Source of the DNA: Methylorubrum populi | Lineage (GTDB): Bacteria > Pseudomonadota > Alphaproteobacteria > Rhizobiales > Beijerinckiaceae | DNA length: 64,000 bases | Reading direction: 5' to 3' | NCBI RefSeq assembly: GCF_002355515.1 | Contig: NZ_AP014809.1 | Coordinates: 2,380,501 to 2,444,500 of the forward strand | Part shown: piece after piece, positions 20,698 to 29,264 of the stretch | Numbering within the stretch: position 1 is the stretch's first letter | How the letters are laid out: each line of letters begins with the position of its first letter | Made by a program: the position numbers and the translations under genes | The notes under the pieces: model-generated | What the model saw: the letters and a program-made list of their open reading frames with translations, nothing else | Database searches by the model: none | Told to the model about the DNA's origin: nothing

Positions 20698-22347
20698 TTA
20701 CTCCGTGAACGTCACGCCCTCGAAAAGGGTGCGCCCGAGCGGGTCCGTCCGGAAGCCGCTCACCGTGCGCCGAATCGCCATGTGGACCACGGTGTGGGCG
20801 AGCGGCACCCAAGGGGCGGCCTCGCGGAAGCGGGCCTGCGCGTCCCGATAGAGCCGGGTGCGGACAACGCGGTCGTCGGTGCGGCGGGCTGCCTGCACCG
20901 CGGCATCGTAGCCGGGATCGCACCAGCGGGCGAGGTTGGCGCCTCCCGGCGCCGCTGCCCGGCAGCCGAGCAGCACGTTCATGAAGTTGTCCGGATCCCC
21001 GTTGTCGCTGGTCCAGCCGTAGAGCATCATTGTCGGCGTACCGCCATAGAGCGCGGCCCGGTACGCGTTCCAGTCGCGGGTGGTCAGCTCGGCGCGAATG
21101 CCGATGCGGGCGAGGTCGGCGCGGATCATGTCCGCCACGCGCCGTCCATTCGGGTTGTAGGGCCGGCTGACCGGCAGGAACCAGAGATCGGTCTCGAACC
21201 CCTCGGCAAAGCCGGCCTCGGCGAGCAGGCGGGCGGCGGCCTCGCGGTCGAAGGCGAGTTCGGGCAGGTCACGGTCGAAGGCCCAGCTCGACGGTGGCAG
21301 CGGGCTGTGCGCCACCGTGCCGGCCGGCCCGTAGACGGCCTCGACGATGGCGCGGCGGTCGATGGCGAGGCTGACGGCGCGGCGCACCCGCGGATCGCTC
21401 ATCGGCGGCCGCGCGGTGTTGAGCGCGAGATAGGCGACGTTCAGCTCCTCCCCCGACACCAGCGCGAGGTCGGGATCGGCCCGCACCGCGTCGAGGTCCG
21501 CCGGGCCGGGAAACGCCATCACGTGGCATTCGCCGGCCTTGAGCTTGGTCAGCCGCACCGCCGTGTTCGGCGTGATCGAGAAGACGAGGGTCTCGACGGC
21601 ACCCGTCTCGGCCTTCGCCGGCCCGCGCCAGTATTCCGGGAAGCGGCGGTAGCGCAGGGCCACGTCCGGGCGATAGTCGACGAAGCGGAACGGGCCGGTG
21701 CCGACCGGCGCGCGGGCGAGCGCCTCCGGCGTTCCCCGGCGCGCGAGATGCTCGGCATATTCCGCCGACAGGATGCTGCCGAAGGCCTGGGCGAGGTTGG
21801 GCAGGAAGGTCGCGTCCGGCTCCTTGAGCCGGAAGCGGACCCGGCGCTCGTCGAGCCGCTCGATCCCTTCGATCAGGCTGGCGAGGCCGAGATCGCGGAA
21901 ATAGGCGAAGTCGCCGCCGGCCCGGTGATAGGGATGGTCCGGCTTCCACTGGCGGAGGAAGCTGAACAGCACGTCGTCGGCGTTGAGCGGGCGGCTCGGC
22001 GTGAAGCCGGCATTTGCATGAAAGCGCACGCCCGCCCGCAGAGTGAAGTCGTAGGTCCGCCCCTCGTCGGAGACCTGCCAAGATTCGGCGAGCCCCGGCC
22101 GCAGCTCGGTGGTGCCGGGGGCGAACTCGACGAGGCTGTTGAACATCTGCCACGTCGCGCTCATCGCCGTCGTCGTGGTGACGAGACCGGGATCGAGGGA
22201 TTCCGGATTGCCCTCCGAGCAATAGACCAGGGTCCGGTCCTGCCCCGCAGGCGTGCTCACCGGGCCGGTGGCGGCCGCCAGGGGGGCGGGCGCAAGGCTG
22301 GCCAAGAGGGCGACAACGGCTGCTCTCAGGCGGGCGCGGCGTCTCAT
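20698..22347 (-). CDS. Peptide/nickel-type ABC substrate-binding protein, solo
   Basis: 549-residue periplasmic SBP_bac_5 (DppA-like) protein. Signal peptide about 1-25 (RAAVVALLASLAPAPLAAA), then YCSEGNPESLDPGLV, the family segment FTLRAGVRFHANAGF, VRRAVSLAIDR and YGWTSDNGDPDNFM. No permease or ATPase genes are adjacent. Instead its ATG overlaps the stop of the upstream histidine kinase by four bases, and the operon continues back to an OmpR regulator. This suggests it presents its ligand, probably a di- or oligopeptide, to the kinase's periplasmic domain, or serves an unlinked permease. The first reading is inference. Confidence 0.88.
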   Translation of the reverse strand: MRRRARLRAAVVALLASLAPAPLAAATGPVSTPAGQDRTLVYCSEGNPESLDPGLVTTTTAMSATWQMFNSLVEFAPGTTELRPGLAESWQVSDEGRTYDFTLRAGVRFHANAGFTPSRPLNADDVLFSFLRQWKPDHPYHRAGGDFAYFRDLGLASLIEGIERLDERRVRFRLKEPDATFLPNLAQAFGSILSAEYAEHLARRGTPEALARAPVGTGPFRFVDYRPDVALRYRRFPEYWRGPAKAETGAVETLVFSITPNTAVRLTKLKAGECHVMAFPGPADLDAVRADPDLALVSGEELNVAYLALNTARPPMSDPRVRRAVSLAIDRRAIVEAVYGPAGTVAHSPLPPSSWAFDRDLPELAFDREAAARLLAEAGFAEGFETDLWFLPVSRPYNPNGRRVADMIRADLARIGIRAELTTRDWNAYRAALYGGTPTMMLYGWTSDNGDPDNFMNVLLGCRAAAPGGANLARWCDPGYDAAVQAARRTDDRVVRTRLYRDAQARFREAAPWVPLAHTVVHMAIRRTVSGFRTDPLGRTLFEGVTFTE

Positions 22348-24635
22348 GGCGCCGGCGCCCCGGCGGGCCGGCGAACGGGGCCCGGCCGCTCGGCCTCGCC
22401 GGGCGTCCGCGGGAATTCGAGCCGCACGAGGGTACCCCGGCCCGGCTCGCTCTCGACGGTGATGCGGCCCTGGAGCCTGGCTGTCACGAGGTTGTGCACG
22501 ATGTGCATGCCGAGCCCGGTGCTGCCGTGGGAGCGGGCGGTGGTGAAGAACGGGTCGAAGATCCGTCCAAGATGCTCCGGTGCGATGCCGCCGCCGTCGT
22601 CGCTCACCTCCAGCCGCACGAGAGGTCCGGCGCCCGAGACCCGCACGGTGATGGTTCCGGGCCGTTCGGCGCCGGCGAAGCCGTGCACCACGGCGTTGGC
22701 GACGAGGTTCGTGACGATCTGCGCCAGCACGCCGGGATAGGTGTCGACGACGATGCCGGAGGGGGCGTCGCGCTGAATCCTGTGGCCGCCCTTGCGCAGC
22801 ATCGGCTGGAGGCTCGCGAGCAGCTCGCCGAGCCAGACATCGAGGTCGAAACGTCGGCGCTCGTCGCTCGCCCGATCCACCGCCACCTGCTTGAAGCCGT
22901 GGACGAGATCGGCGGCGCGGGTCAGGTTCGCGCAGAGCAGTTGCGTCCCCTCGCCGACGCGATCGACGAAATGGGTCAGGCGCGAGCGGGAGAGCGTGCC
23001 CGCGGCGACCAGTCCCTGGAAGGCCCGCGTCTCGTCGCGCACCAGCGTCGCGGTGGTGAGGGCGATGCCGAGCGGCGTGTTGATTTCATGGGCGACGCCG
23101 GCCACGAGCTGTCCCAGGGAAGCGAGCTTTTCCGCGCGGATCAGATCGTCCTGAGCCTGATGCAGGTCGTTCAGGGCCTGGTCCGCCTGGTCCTTGGCCC
23201 GCCGGAGCGCCCGCTCGCGTCGGCCGATCTCCGTCACGAAGAAGTTCGTCGCCCGCGCGATGTCGCCGAGTTCGTCGGTGCGCTGCGTGCCGGAGAGCCC
23301 TTCCGCCTTCGGGTCGGCGGCGAGCGCGATCATGTCGCCCTGGAGCTGGCGCAGCGGCACGAGGATCGAGCGGGCCACCGCCAGCGCCACGAGCGCTCCG
23401 AGCAGAACGCCGGCCGCCGCCCCGGCGAGGAGGAGCTGGCCGAGGAAGGTGCCGAACCGGTCGGCATCCTCGACCGCGTCGTCGTTGAGCGCGCGGGCGG
23501 CCTCGCTCAGGCTCGCGGCGAGACCGTCCATCTCGGCGAGCATCGCGTTCTGCCGCTTGAGGCCGTCGACGGTGGTGGCGAGCCGCGCGCGCCAACCGTC
23601 GATGGCCTCGATCATCTCGGACTGGATCAGCGGCGAGATCGGCAGGGCGGACGCGCTCGCGGAGAGCCGCTCGCCCTCTCCGAGCATGGTCGAGACGGCC
23701 TCGCCGTCCCGGCGCGCCAGCGCCTCGGCGGTGCGCTGGCCGAGCTTGAGCGTCGTAATGCCGATGTTCTGCGTCGCCTGCTCGGTCGCGTTCGCCTCCC
23801 CGGCATAGGCGAGGAGCTGCGCCACCTCGTCGTCGAGCGTGCGCTGCTCGGAGGTCACGATCTTGAGCAGGCGCTCGCCCCATTCTGTCAGCCGGTCGCC
23901 CGCGGCCGGATCGAGGAGGGTTTCGGGGGCGGTCAGGCGCTCGGCCTCCGCGGCGTCGCTCTCGCGGGAGGTGGCGCGCAGGGCGGCCGCGAGATCGCGG
24001 CCGGCATGGACGAGGCGGGTGCGCTCGGCGCGCCCGGCCTCCGACGACCCGCCGCGTTCCCGGGCGAGGGCGAGCTGCCATGCGCCGGCGAGCACGGCGT
24101 TGAGCCCGGTCACCGCGTCCCGGGTCGCGCGCAGCCGGTTCACCTTGCCCGTCAGTGTCCAGGCGAGATCGACGTTCGAGGCCTGCTGTCGCCCGCGCGC
24201 CTGCTCGGCGAGGTCGGTCAGACGGCTCGCGCGCCGGCCCATCTCGGCGATCAGGCCATCGTTCTCGCGGGTGACCGCCGAGAAATCGCGCATCCGCGCC
24301 ACGTAGCGGTCGAGGGATTGGCGCGCCGTGGCGGCCCGCTCGGCCTGCCCCCGGCTGCGGGCCTGATTCTGAAGGGCCTCCAGGCCGCTTCCGGCCGTGT
24401 CGGTCAGATCGAAGAACCGCTTCTCGATCGCGGCGCGCTCCTCGGCGCGGGCGGCGACGAAGTCGTCGCGGACGGATCGCGCCAGGGTGAGGTCGTGATA
24501 GACCCGGGCGGCGAGGAGGGCTCCGGTGCGAGCCCGCTCGCCCTGGGCGAGCAGGAACCAGCCCGCCGCCGCGATGGCCGCGGCGACGAGGATCGGGACA
24601 CCGCCGACCAGGGCAATCTTCCGGCCGACCCGCAT
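22344..24635 (-). CDS. Transmembrane sensor histidine kinase with HAMP
   Basis: 763 residues. TM1 is about 10-28 (GGVPILVAAAIAAAGWFLL). A large, mostly helical periplasmic sensor of some 350 residues follows, then TM2 (LLLAGAAAGVLLGALVALAV), a HAMP linker, a coiled coil rich in Ala/Asp (ALRRAKDQADQALNDLHQAQ), HisKA with His516 in GVAHEINTPLG, and a HATPase_c domain (NLVANAVVHGF, DDGGGIAPEH, GLGMHIVHNLV). The long helical sensor recalls TorS-like kinases that read a periplasmic binding protein. It is coupled to the downstream SBP gene. ATG 24635 is preferred because the first TM begins just after it; the upstream in-frame part is Arg/Pro-rich and overlaps no known domain. Confidence 0.88.
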   Translation of the reverse strand: MRVGRKIALVGGVPILVAAAIAAAGWFLLAQGERARTGALLAARVYHDLTLARSVRDDFVAARAEERAAIEKRFFDLTDTAGSGLEALQNQARSRGQAERAATARQSLDRYVARMRDFSAVTRENDGLIAEMGRRASRLTDLAEQARGRQQASNVDLAWTLTGKVNRLRATRDAVTGLNAVLAGAWQLALARERGGSSEAGRAERTRLVHAGRDLAAALRATSRESDAAEAERLTAPETLLDPAAGDRLTEWGERLLKIVTSEQRTLDDEVAQLLAYAGEANATEQATQNIGITTLKLGQRTAEALARRDGEAVSTMLGEGERLSASASALPISPLIQSEMIEAIDGWRARLATTVDGLKRQNAMLAEMDGLAASLSEAARALNDDAVEDADRFGTFLGQLLLAGAAAGVLLGALVALAVARSILVPLRQLQGDMIALAADPKAEGLSGTQRTDELGDIARATNFFVTEIGRRERALRRAKDQADQALNDLHQAQDDLIRAEKLASLGQLVAGVAHEINTPLGIALTTATLVRDETRAFQGLVAAGTLSRSRLTHFVDRVGEGTQLLCANLTRAADLVHGFKQVAVDRASDERRRFDLDVWLGELLASLQPMLRKGGHRIQRDAPSGIVVDTYPGVLAQIVTNLVANAVVHGFAGAERPGTITVRVSGAGPLVRLEVSDDGGGIAPEHLGRIFDPFFTTARSHGSTGLGMHIVHNLVTARLQGRITVESEPGRGTLVRLEFPRTPGEAERPGPVRRPAGAPAP

Positions 24636-24756
24636 CCTCGCCCCGTCGCGGGCTCCCTCGGGAGCGTCCTTCGTCGGGGCGGGATCGTCGCCGGAAAAGC
24701 CGCGCCCGACAAGAGCCTCGCCCCGGTCCGGGTGGGGATGGCGGCCGCGGCTGCCC

Positions 24757-24960
24757 TCACGCCACCACGGTGGCGGTCTGGCGCCGCTTGCGCACCGGCG
24801 CGCCCCGGCCGCCGGAGGAGCCGAATCGTCCCTCCTTGGTCGGCGTCGTCTGGACGGTCCGGCCATTGCGGCCGCCCTGCTGACGCCCGTGCAGGATCTC
24901 CCGCAGGTGGGCCAGCGTCTCCGGCGAAGCCTCCAAGACCTCCTTCGAAAAATGCGGCAT
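24757..24960 (-). CDS. Small basic hypothetical protein
   Basis: 67 residues: an amphipathic N-terminus (PHFSKEVLEASPETLAHLRE) followed by a Gly/Arg-rich basic tail. Not a family I recognise. It is placed between the OmpR regulator and the histidine kinase on the same strand, 11 bases after the preceding small gene, so it is probably cotranscribed. It may be a nucleic-acid- or membrane-associated accessory; function unknown. Confidence 0.5.
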   Translation of the reverse strand: MPHFSKEVLEASPETLAHLREILHGRQQGGRNGRTVQTTPTKEGRFGSSGGRGAPVRKRRQTATVVA

Positions 24961-24971
24961 GGCGGCCCTCC

Positions 24972-25274
24972 TCACTGTCCGGTGAGAGCGATGATGCGCA
25001 CCCTGCGCCCATCGGCGGCGCAGGCCGTCGGCGTGTAGGGCCACGCGGCGGCACAGGGCGCGGCCGTCGTCGGCGTCTCCCTCTCGGAAATCTTCACGGC
25101 TGGGATCTTGGCTGCGGGCGTCTTGGCCGCGAGAGCCTTGACGGCCGGTGCCTCGATCGGCGCCGGGCTCGCCGCCGCCTTCGGGCGGGCGGCGGCGTCC
25201 GTCGCGGCCAAGCCGGCGACGAGGCCGGCGGACAGGATCGCGCTCGCGGCGATCATCGTAACCAATCCCTGCAT
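24972..25274 (-). CDS. Small secreted Ala/Lys-rich hypothetical protein
   Basis: 100 residues with a predicted signal peptide (MQGLVTMIAASAILSAGLVA to about residue 32), a low-complexity Ala/Pro/Lys middle (APAVKALAAKTPAAKIPAVK) and a C-terminal segment with two Cys (PCAAAWPYTPTACAADGRR) that could form a disulfide. The C-terminal pattern is reminiscent of small periplasmic proteins in Methylobacterium, but I cannot name a family. It is in line with the two-component operon. ATG 25274 starts the signal peptide. Confidence 0.5.
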   Translation of the reverse strand: MQGLVTMIAASAILSAGLVAGLAATDAAARPKAAASPAPIEAPAVKALAAKTPAAKIPAVKISERETPTTAAPCAAAWPYTPTACAADGRRVRIIALTGQ

Positions 25275-25429
25275 GACATCCCCCGCGGCTTCGCCGTCGT
25301 CGATGGGGATGGTTTTAGGCAGGGGGCGTGTCCGGCGTTTTGCGTCGCCGGTCACAGGATCACCGGATCAGGGGGCGTTTGTTGCGTCGGGGGCCGCGCC
25401 GACGAAACATTCGGTGGCGAGGACGTTCT

Positions 25430-26200
25430 TCAATCCCCTTCGGGCCGGAAGATGTAGCCCAGGCCGCGCACGGTGCGGATGTAGCGCGGGTTGGCGGGGT
25501 CCGGCTCCACCTTCTTGCGGATGCGGTTGATTCGCACGTCGATCGCCCGGTCGAACGCCTCCGGATCGCGGGCATCGGCGAGGTCGAGCAGCCGCTCGCG
25601 GGACAAGGCCCGCTTCGGATGGTCGGCGAAGGCCTTGAGGAGATCGAATTCCGAGCGGGTGAGCGGCTGCTCCACGCCCGCGTCGTCGCGCAGGCGCAGG
25701 GCGTCGAGTTCGAGCCACTTCGTGCCGAACCGGACGGTGCGCGCGGGCGCTGCCGGTTCGCGTGCCGGCGCTGCGGCGGGCGTCTGGAGAGAGGGCTCGG
25801 CATGGGGGGGAGGGGCCGGCGGCGCGGCCTGCGCCCGCCGCAGCACCGATCGCACCCGGGCGACGAGTTCGCGCAGCTCGCAGGGCTTGGGCAGGTAGTC
25901 GTCCGCGCCGAGTTCGAGCCCCACCACCCGGTCGATCGGACTCGCGGTCGCCGTCAGCATGATGATCGGGATCGGGCTTCTCGCCTTGAGATCCCGAACG
26001 ATCGAGAGGCCGTCCTCCTCGGGCATGTTGAGGTCGAGCACGATCAGGTCAGGCCTGCGGATCTGCAGGTGGGCCCGCAGCGCCCGCCCGCCCTCGCACA
26101 GGGCCACGTCGAAGCCGTGCAGGCGCAGATAGTCGCCGACCATGGCGCGGGCGTCCGCCTCGTCGTCGACGACGGCGATGTGGGGGCCGGTCGGGCTCAT
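25430..26200 (-). CDS. OmpR-family response regulator
   Basis: 256 residues: receiver domain at about 8-122 with the acidic pair DDE, phospho-acceptor Asp in VLDLNMPEEDG and Lys in LPKPCE; a long Ala/Pro linker (about 130-160); and a winged-helix DNA-binding domain (LTRSEFDLLKAFADHPKRAL, AIDVRINRIRKKVEPDP, IRTVRGLGYIF). The linker is longer than usual. It is the first gene of the presumed operon with two small genes, the histidine kinase and the binding protein, so it is the likely partner of that kinase. ATG 26200 is preferred over a TTG six codons upstream. Confidence 0.92.
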   Translation of the reverse strand: MSPTGPHIAVVDDEADARAMVGDYLRLHGFDVALCEGGRALRAHLQIRRPDLIVLDLNMPEEDGLSIVRDLKARSPIPIIMLTATASPIDRVVGLELGADDYLPKPCELRELVARVRSVLRRAQAAPPAPPPHAEPSLQTPAAAPAREPAAPARTVRFGTKWLELDALRLRDDAGVEQPLTRSEFDLLKAFADHPKRALSRERLLDLADARDPEAFDRAIDVRINRIRKKVEPDPANPRYIRTVRGLGYIFRPEGD

Positions 26201-26614
26201 GGATGGTCGCCGATCCAAATGGGTGAAGAGTATCCTGTCGTCACCTCGATCTTCCCTCGAATCGAAAGACGCGTCCGGCCGGCTTCAACAGCTTTCGCCC
26301 TCACCATGCCCGATCGTGCCTGACTTGGCGACGCCGCCGAGGCGGCCGTCAACGGGCTCTTGCGGGGTGCGTGACGGCGGCCTGGTGCGCGATCATTGAA
26401 GCCGTTCGGCGCGTGCCGTTGAAAGATGTGTTGAGAGCATCCGTCTTTCGCTAAGATTTCTTCGCGGGTTCTCGTTAAACATCGCGGTGTGTGCTTTCGA
26501 ACGGCACAGCTGCCCGCGCCGGCCCACGAAGAGCGACGAGAGGACGCTCGTGATGCTGATCCGGTCAGCGAAGGCATGCGGGTCGCCTCGAAGAGCGCGA
26601 AAGGCCTTCACGCG
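26201..26614. other. Divergent control region, OmpR operon / hybrid kinase
   Basis: About 400 bases between two divergent signalling operons. The part at 26430-26490 is AT-richer and the likely promoter zone. No confident -35/-10 pair, operator palindrome or small gene was found. Confidence 0.35.
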
Positions 26615-28420
26615 ATGAACGACGCGACCGACGACGACTGGCTCGAACTGATCCCCGACGAGGCGGTGGAGGCGCCGGCCCGCACCGGCTCGTGGACGAT
26701 CGCGGTGATCGACGACGACCCCGCGGTCCACGAGGGTACCCGCTACGCGCTCGCCGGCTACAGCCTCGACGGGCGTGGCCTCGACATCCTCTCCGCCCAT
26801 TCGGGCCAGGAGGCGCGGGCGCTGCTCGCCGAGCGGCGCGACGTCGCCATCGTGCTGCTCGACGTGGTGATGGAGACCGACGACGCGGGCCTCAAACTCG
26901 TCGACTACATCCGGCGGGATCTGAAGGAGGAGACCGTCCGCATCATCCTGCGGACCGGCCAGCCGGGTCAGGCGCCGGAGCGGCGCGTCATCGTCGATTA
27001 CGACATCAACGACTACAAGGCGAAGACCGAACTCACCGCCGACAAGCTCTTCACCAGTCTCACCGCGGCCTTGCGGGCCTATCAGCAGCTCCGGCGGCTC
27101 GACGAGACCCGGCGCGGTCTCGAGATCATCATCGACGCCGCGCCGATGCTCCTCGACCACAAGTCGATGCAGCGGCTGGCCGAGGGAGTGCTCACCCAGG
27201 TCGCCTCGCTCCTCAACGTCGATTGCGCCGGCATCCTCGTCCTGCGCGAGGACGAGCGCGAGGAGAGGCGCGAATCCGACGACCGGCGCGGGGGCGGCTT
27301 CTGCGTGCTCGCCGGCTCGGGGCTCTACGGCGGCTATGTCGGCCGCGACCCCGGCTGGCCGCTCGACCCCGGCATCCAGCCCCTGGTCGAGCAGGCCTTC
27401 GCCGCCCGCCGCCACAGCTTCGGCGATCACCTTTCCACGCTCTACGTCCAGACCGCGAGCGGCAGCGAGATCGTCGCGCTGATTGACACCGACCGCCCGC
27501 TCTCCGACACCGACCGCGCGCTGATCACCCTGCTGGCGGGACGTCTCTCGGTCGCCTTCGACAACGTGATTCTCTACGAGCGGCTGCAGCGCGCCAACGT
27601 CACCCTGGAGCAGCGGGTGGTCGAGCGCACCGCCGAGCTGATCCGCGCCAACCGCCGCCTCGACATGCAGCGCTCCGACCTGCGCCGGGCCAACAGCCTC
27701 AAGACCGAGATCCTGGGCACCATCGCCCACGACCTGAAGAACCCGCTCTCGGTGATCCTGGGCCGGTCCGAGATGCTGGCCGACCTGATCGGCCTCGATC
27801 AGGGGGAGGCGTCCAACTCGGAGCAGGCGCGGACCGCGATGCGGACCCAGGTCGATCACATCCGCACCTCGGCCACGCGCCTGATCGGCATGATCGACAG
27901 CCTCATGGCCGACGCCATGAACGACGCCCTCGACATCACCCTGCGGCGCGAGCCGGTCGATCTGGCCGGCCTCGCCCGAGAGGTCTGCGAGGCCAACCGG
28001 CCGCTCGCCGATTCGAAGGGCCAGAGCCTGACGACGGATCTCGCCGTCCCGCTCCAGCTCTGCGGCGATGCCGAACGGCTGCGCGAGGCCCTCGACAACC
28101 TCGTCTCGAACGCGATCAAGTACTCCTTCCCCGGCGGCGCGATCGCGGTGAGCGTGCGGGAGGAGGGGGGCGACTACGTTTGCGCGGTGGCCGACCAGGG
28201 CCCCGGCCTGTCCCCGGAGGATGCCGGCCGCCTGTTCGGCCGCTACCAGCGCCTCTCGGCCAAGCCCACCGGCGGCGAGGGATCGACCGGGCTCGGCCTC
28301 TCCATCGTCAAGCGCATCGCCGAGCTCCATGGCGGCCGCGCCGAGGCGTTCTCCGACGGGCCGGGGCGGGGCGCCGTCTTCGCGATGCGCTTTCCCAAGG
28401 AGGCGGTGGGGCTGGTGTAG
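26615..28420 (+). CDS. Receiver-DUF3369-histidine kinase hybrid
   Basis: 601-residue cytoplasmic signalling protein. Order: N-terminal receiver (about 27-150) with Asp83 (VLLDVVM) and Lys in NDYKAKTE; DUF3369 GAF-like sensor (about 170-345; LEIIIDAAPMLLDHKSMQRL); coiled coil; HisKA with His372 (TIAHDLKNPLSVILG); and HATPase_c (NLVSNAIKYSFPGG, DQGPGLSPED, STGLGLSIVKRI). No membrane segments. A receiver placed before a kinase core suggests it is controlled by another kinase. A second in-frame ATG at 26576 is an alternative start. Confidence 0.88.
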   Translation: MNDATDDDWLELIPDEAVEAPARTGSWTIAVIDDDPAVHEGTRYALAGYSLDGRGLDILSAHSGQEARALLAERRDVAIVLLDVVMETDDAGLKLVDYIRRDLKEETVRIILRTGQPGQAPERRVIVDYDINDYKAKTELTADKLFTSLTAALRAYQQLRRLDETRRGLEIIIDAAPMLLDHKSMQRLAEGVLTQVASLLNVDCAGILVLREDEREERRESDDRRGGGFCVLAGSGLYGGYVGRDPGWPLDPGIQPLVEQAFAARRHSFGDHLSTLYVQTASGSEIVALIDTDRPLSDTDRALITLLAGRLSVAFDNVILYERLQRANVTLEQRVVERTAELIRANRRLDMQRSDLRRANSLKTEILGTIAHDLKNPLSVILGRSEMLADLIGLDQGEASNSEQARTAMRTQVDHIRTSATRLIGMIDSLMADAMNDALDITLRREPVDLAGLAREVCEANRPLADSKGQSLTTDLAVPLQLCGDAERLREALDNLVSNAIKYSFPGGAIAVSVREEGGDYVCAVADQGPGLSPEDAGRLFGRYQRLSAKPTGGEGSTGLGLSIVKRIAELHGGRAEAFSDGPGRGAVFAMRFPKEAVGLV

Positions 28421-28438
28421 GAACCGCCGCCGAAGGAT

Positions 28439-29182
28439 TCAGCAGGAAGATGTGGCTGTCGTCGTCCGGATCGTCTTCCGGAACGGGCCGATCAGGCGCT
28501 CGTACTCGGCTTCCGCCGGACCGTAGCTGTTTCCGGCCAGGTCGCAGAGCATCCCGCGGTCGCGCACGATGATCAGGGCCCGCCTCGCCTGGATCGCGCC
28601 GTAGCCTTCCAGCGCCTGGATCGCGAGCGTCACGGTGGACCGCTGGGTCGCCAGCATGATCGACAGGAAATCGTGGGTGAGGGAGAGTTCGTCGCCCTCC
28701 AGCCGGTCGTGCGCCATGAGGATCCAGCGGGCCAAGCGCTCCTCGACGGTATAGGCGCCGTTCGACATCGCCGTCTGGCTGACGGTCATCATCACCGTAT
28801 GCGCGTAGCGCAGCAGCAGGCCGTGCAGGGCCGGGCTGTTCCGCAGGGCGTCGCGGAACGCCGCGATCCCGATCCGCAGCCAGGGGCCGCCGACCTGAAC
28901 CAGAAGCTCGTGCGGGGCGCGATCCGCGTACAGCACGCTGGCGGTGCTGACCATGCCCTCTTGGCCGAAGCAGCCGACCTCGATTCGCCGCCCCTCGCTC
29001 ATCACGGCGACGTTCGAGGACAGTCCGGCTTCGGGGAAATAGACGAAATCCAGCGGATGCCCGACGGACCAGAGGACGTCGCCCTTCTGGACCTGGACGC
29101 GCTCGAACTTCGGCAGAAGCGGCTCCAGCTCTCCCGGCGGCAGCGCCTGAAGCAGGCGGTTTCGCGTTGATAAAACATTCAT
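28439..29182 (-). CDS. Crp/Fnr-family transcriptional regulator
   Basis: 247 residues: a cyclic-nucleotide-binding-like beta-roll (about 10-120; QKGDVLWSVGHPLDFVYFPEAGLSS) and a C-terminal winged helix (FLSIMLATQRSTVTLAIQALEGYG). It lacks the Cys cluster of FNR and the cAMP-contacting RxS pattern, so it probably senses something other than oxygen or cAMP. This variant, with a YFPE motif, is abundant in Rhizobiales, often with dozens of paralogues. It converges on the hybrid kinase with an 18-base gap. Confidence 0.87.
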   Translation of the reverse strand: MNVLSTRNRLLQALPPGELEPLLPKFERVQVQKGDVLWSVGHPLDFVYFPEAGLSSNVAVMSEGRRIEVGCFGQEGMVSTASVLYADRAPHELLVQVGGPWLRIGIAAFRDALRNSPALHGLLLRYAHTVMMTVSQTAMSNGAYTVEERLARWILMAHDRLEGDELSLTHDFLSIMLATQRSTVTLAIQALEGYGAIQARRALIIVRDRGMLCDLAGNSYGPAEAEYERLIGPFRKTIRTTTATSSC

Positions 29183-29264
29183 TTCCGGCCCCGATCACTC
29201 GCACTCCCTTGCGAGAACCCCGGCCTGGAACTTGGGTTCGATGATCGCGGCGGGCGCCGCGCCG

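Noticed and set aside
20266..22740. Plus-strand frame of 824 codons over the binding protein
   Set aside because: Antisense artefact; it crosses two well-supported minus-strand genes and an intergenic gap.
24636..24866. Upstream extension (77 residues) of the sensor histidine kinase
   Set aside because: Arg/Pro-rich and overlapping the separate 67-residue gene frame; the first membrane helix begins right after ATG 24635.
22494..25457. Plus-strand frame of 987 codons over the histidine kinase and the small genes
   Set aside because: Antisense artefact of high GC; the minus-strand kinase has complete HisKA/HATPase motifs.
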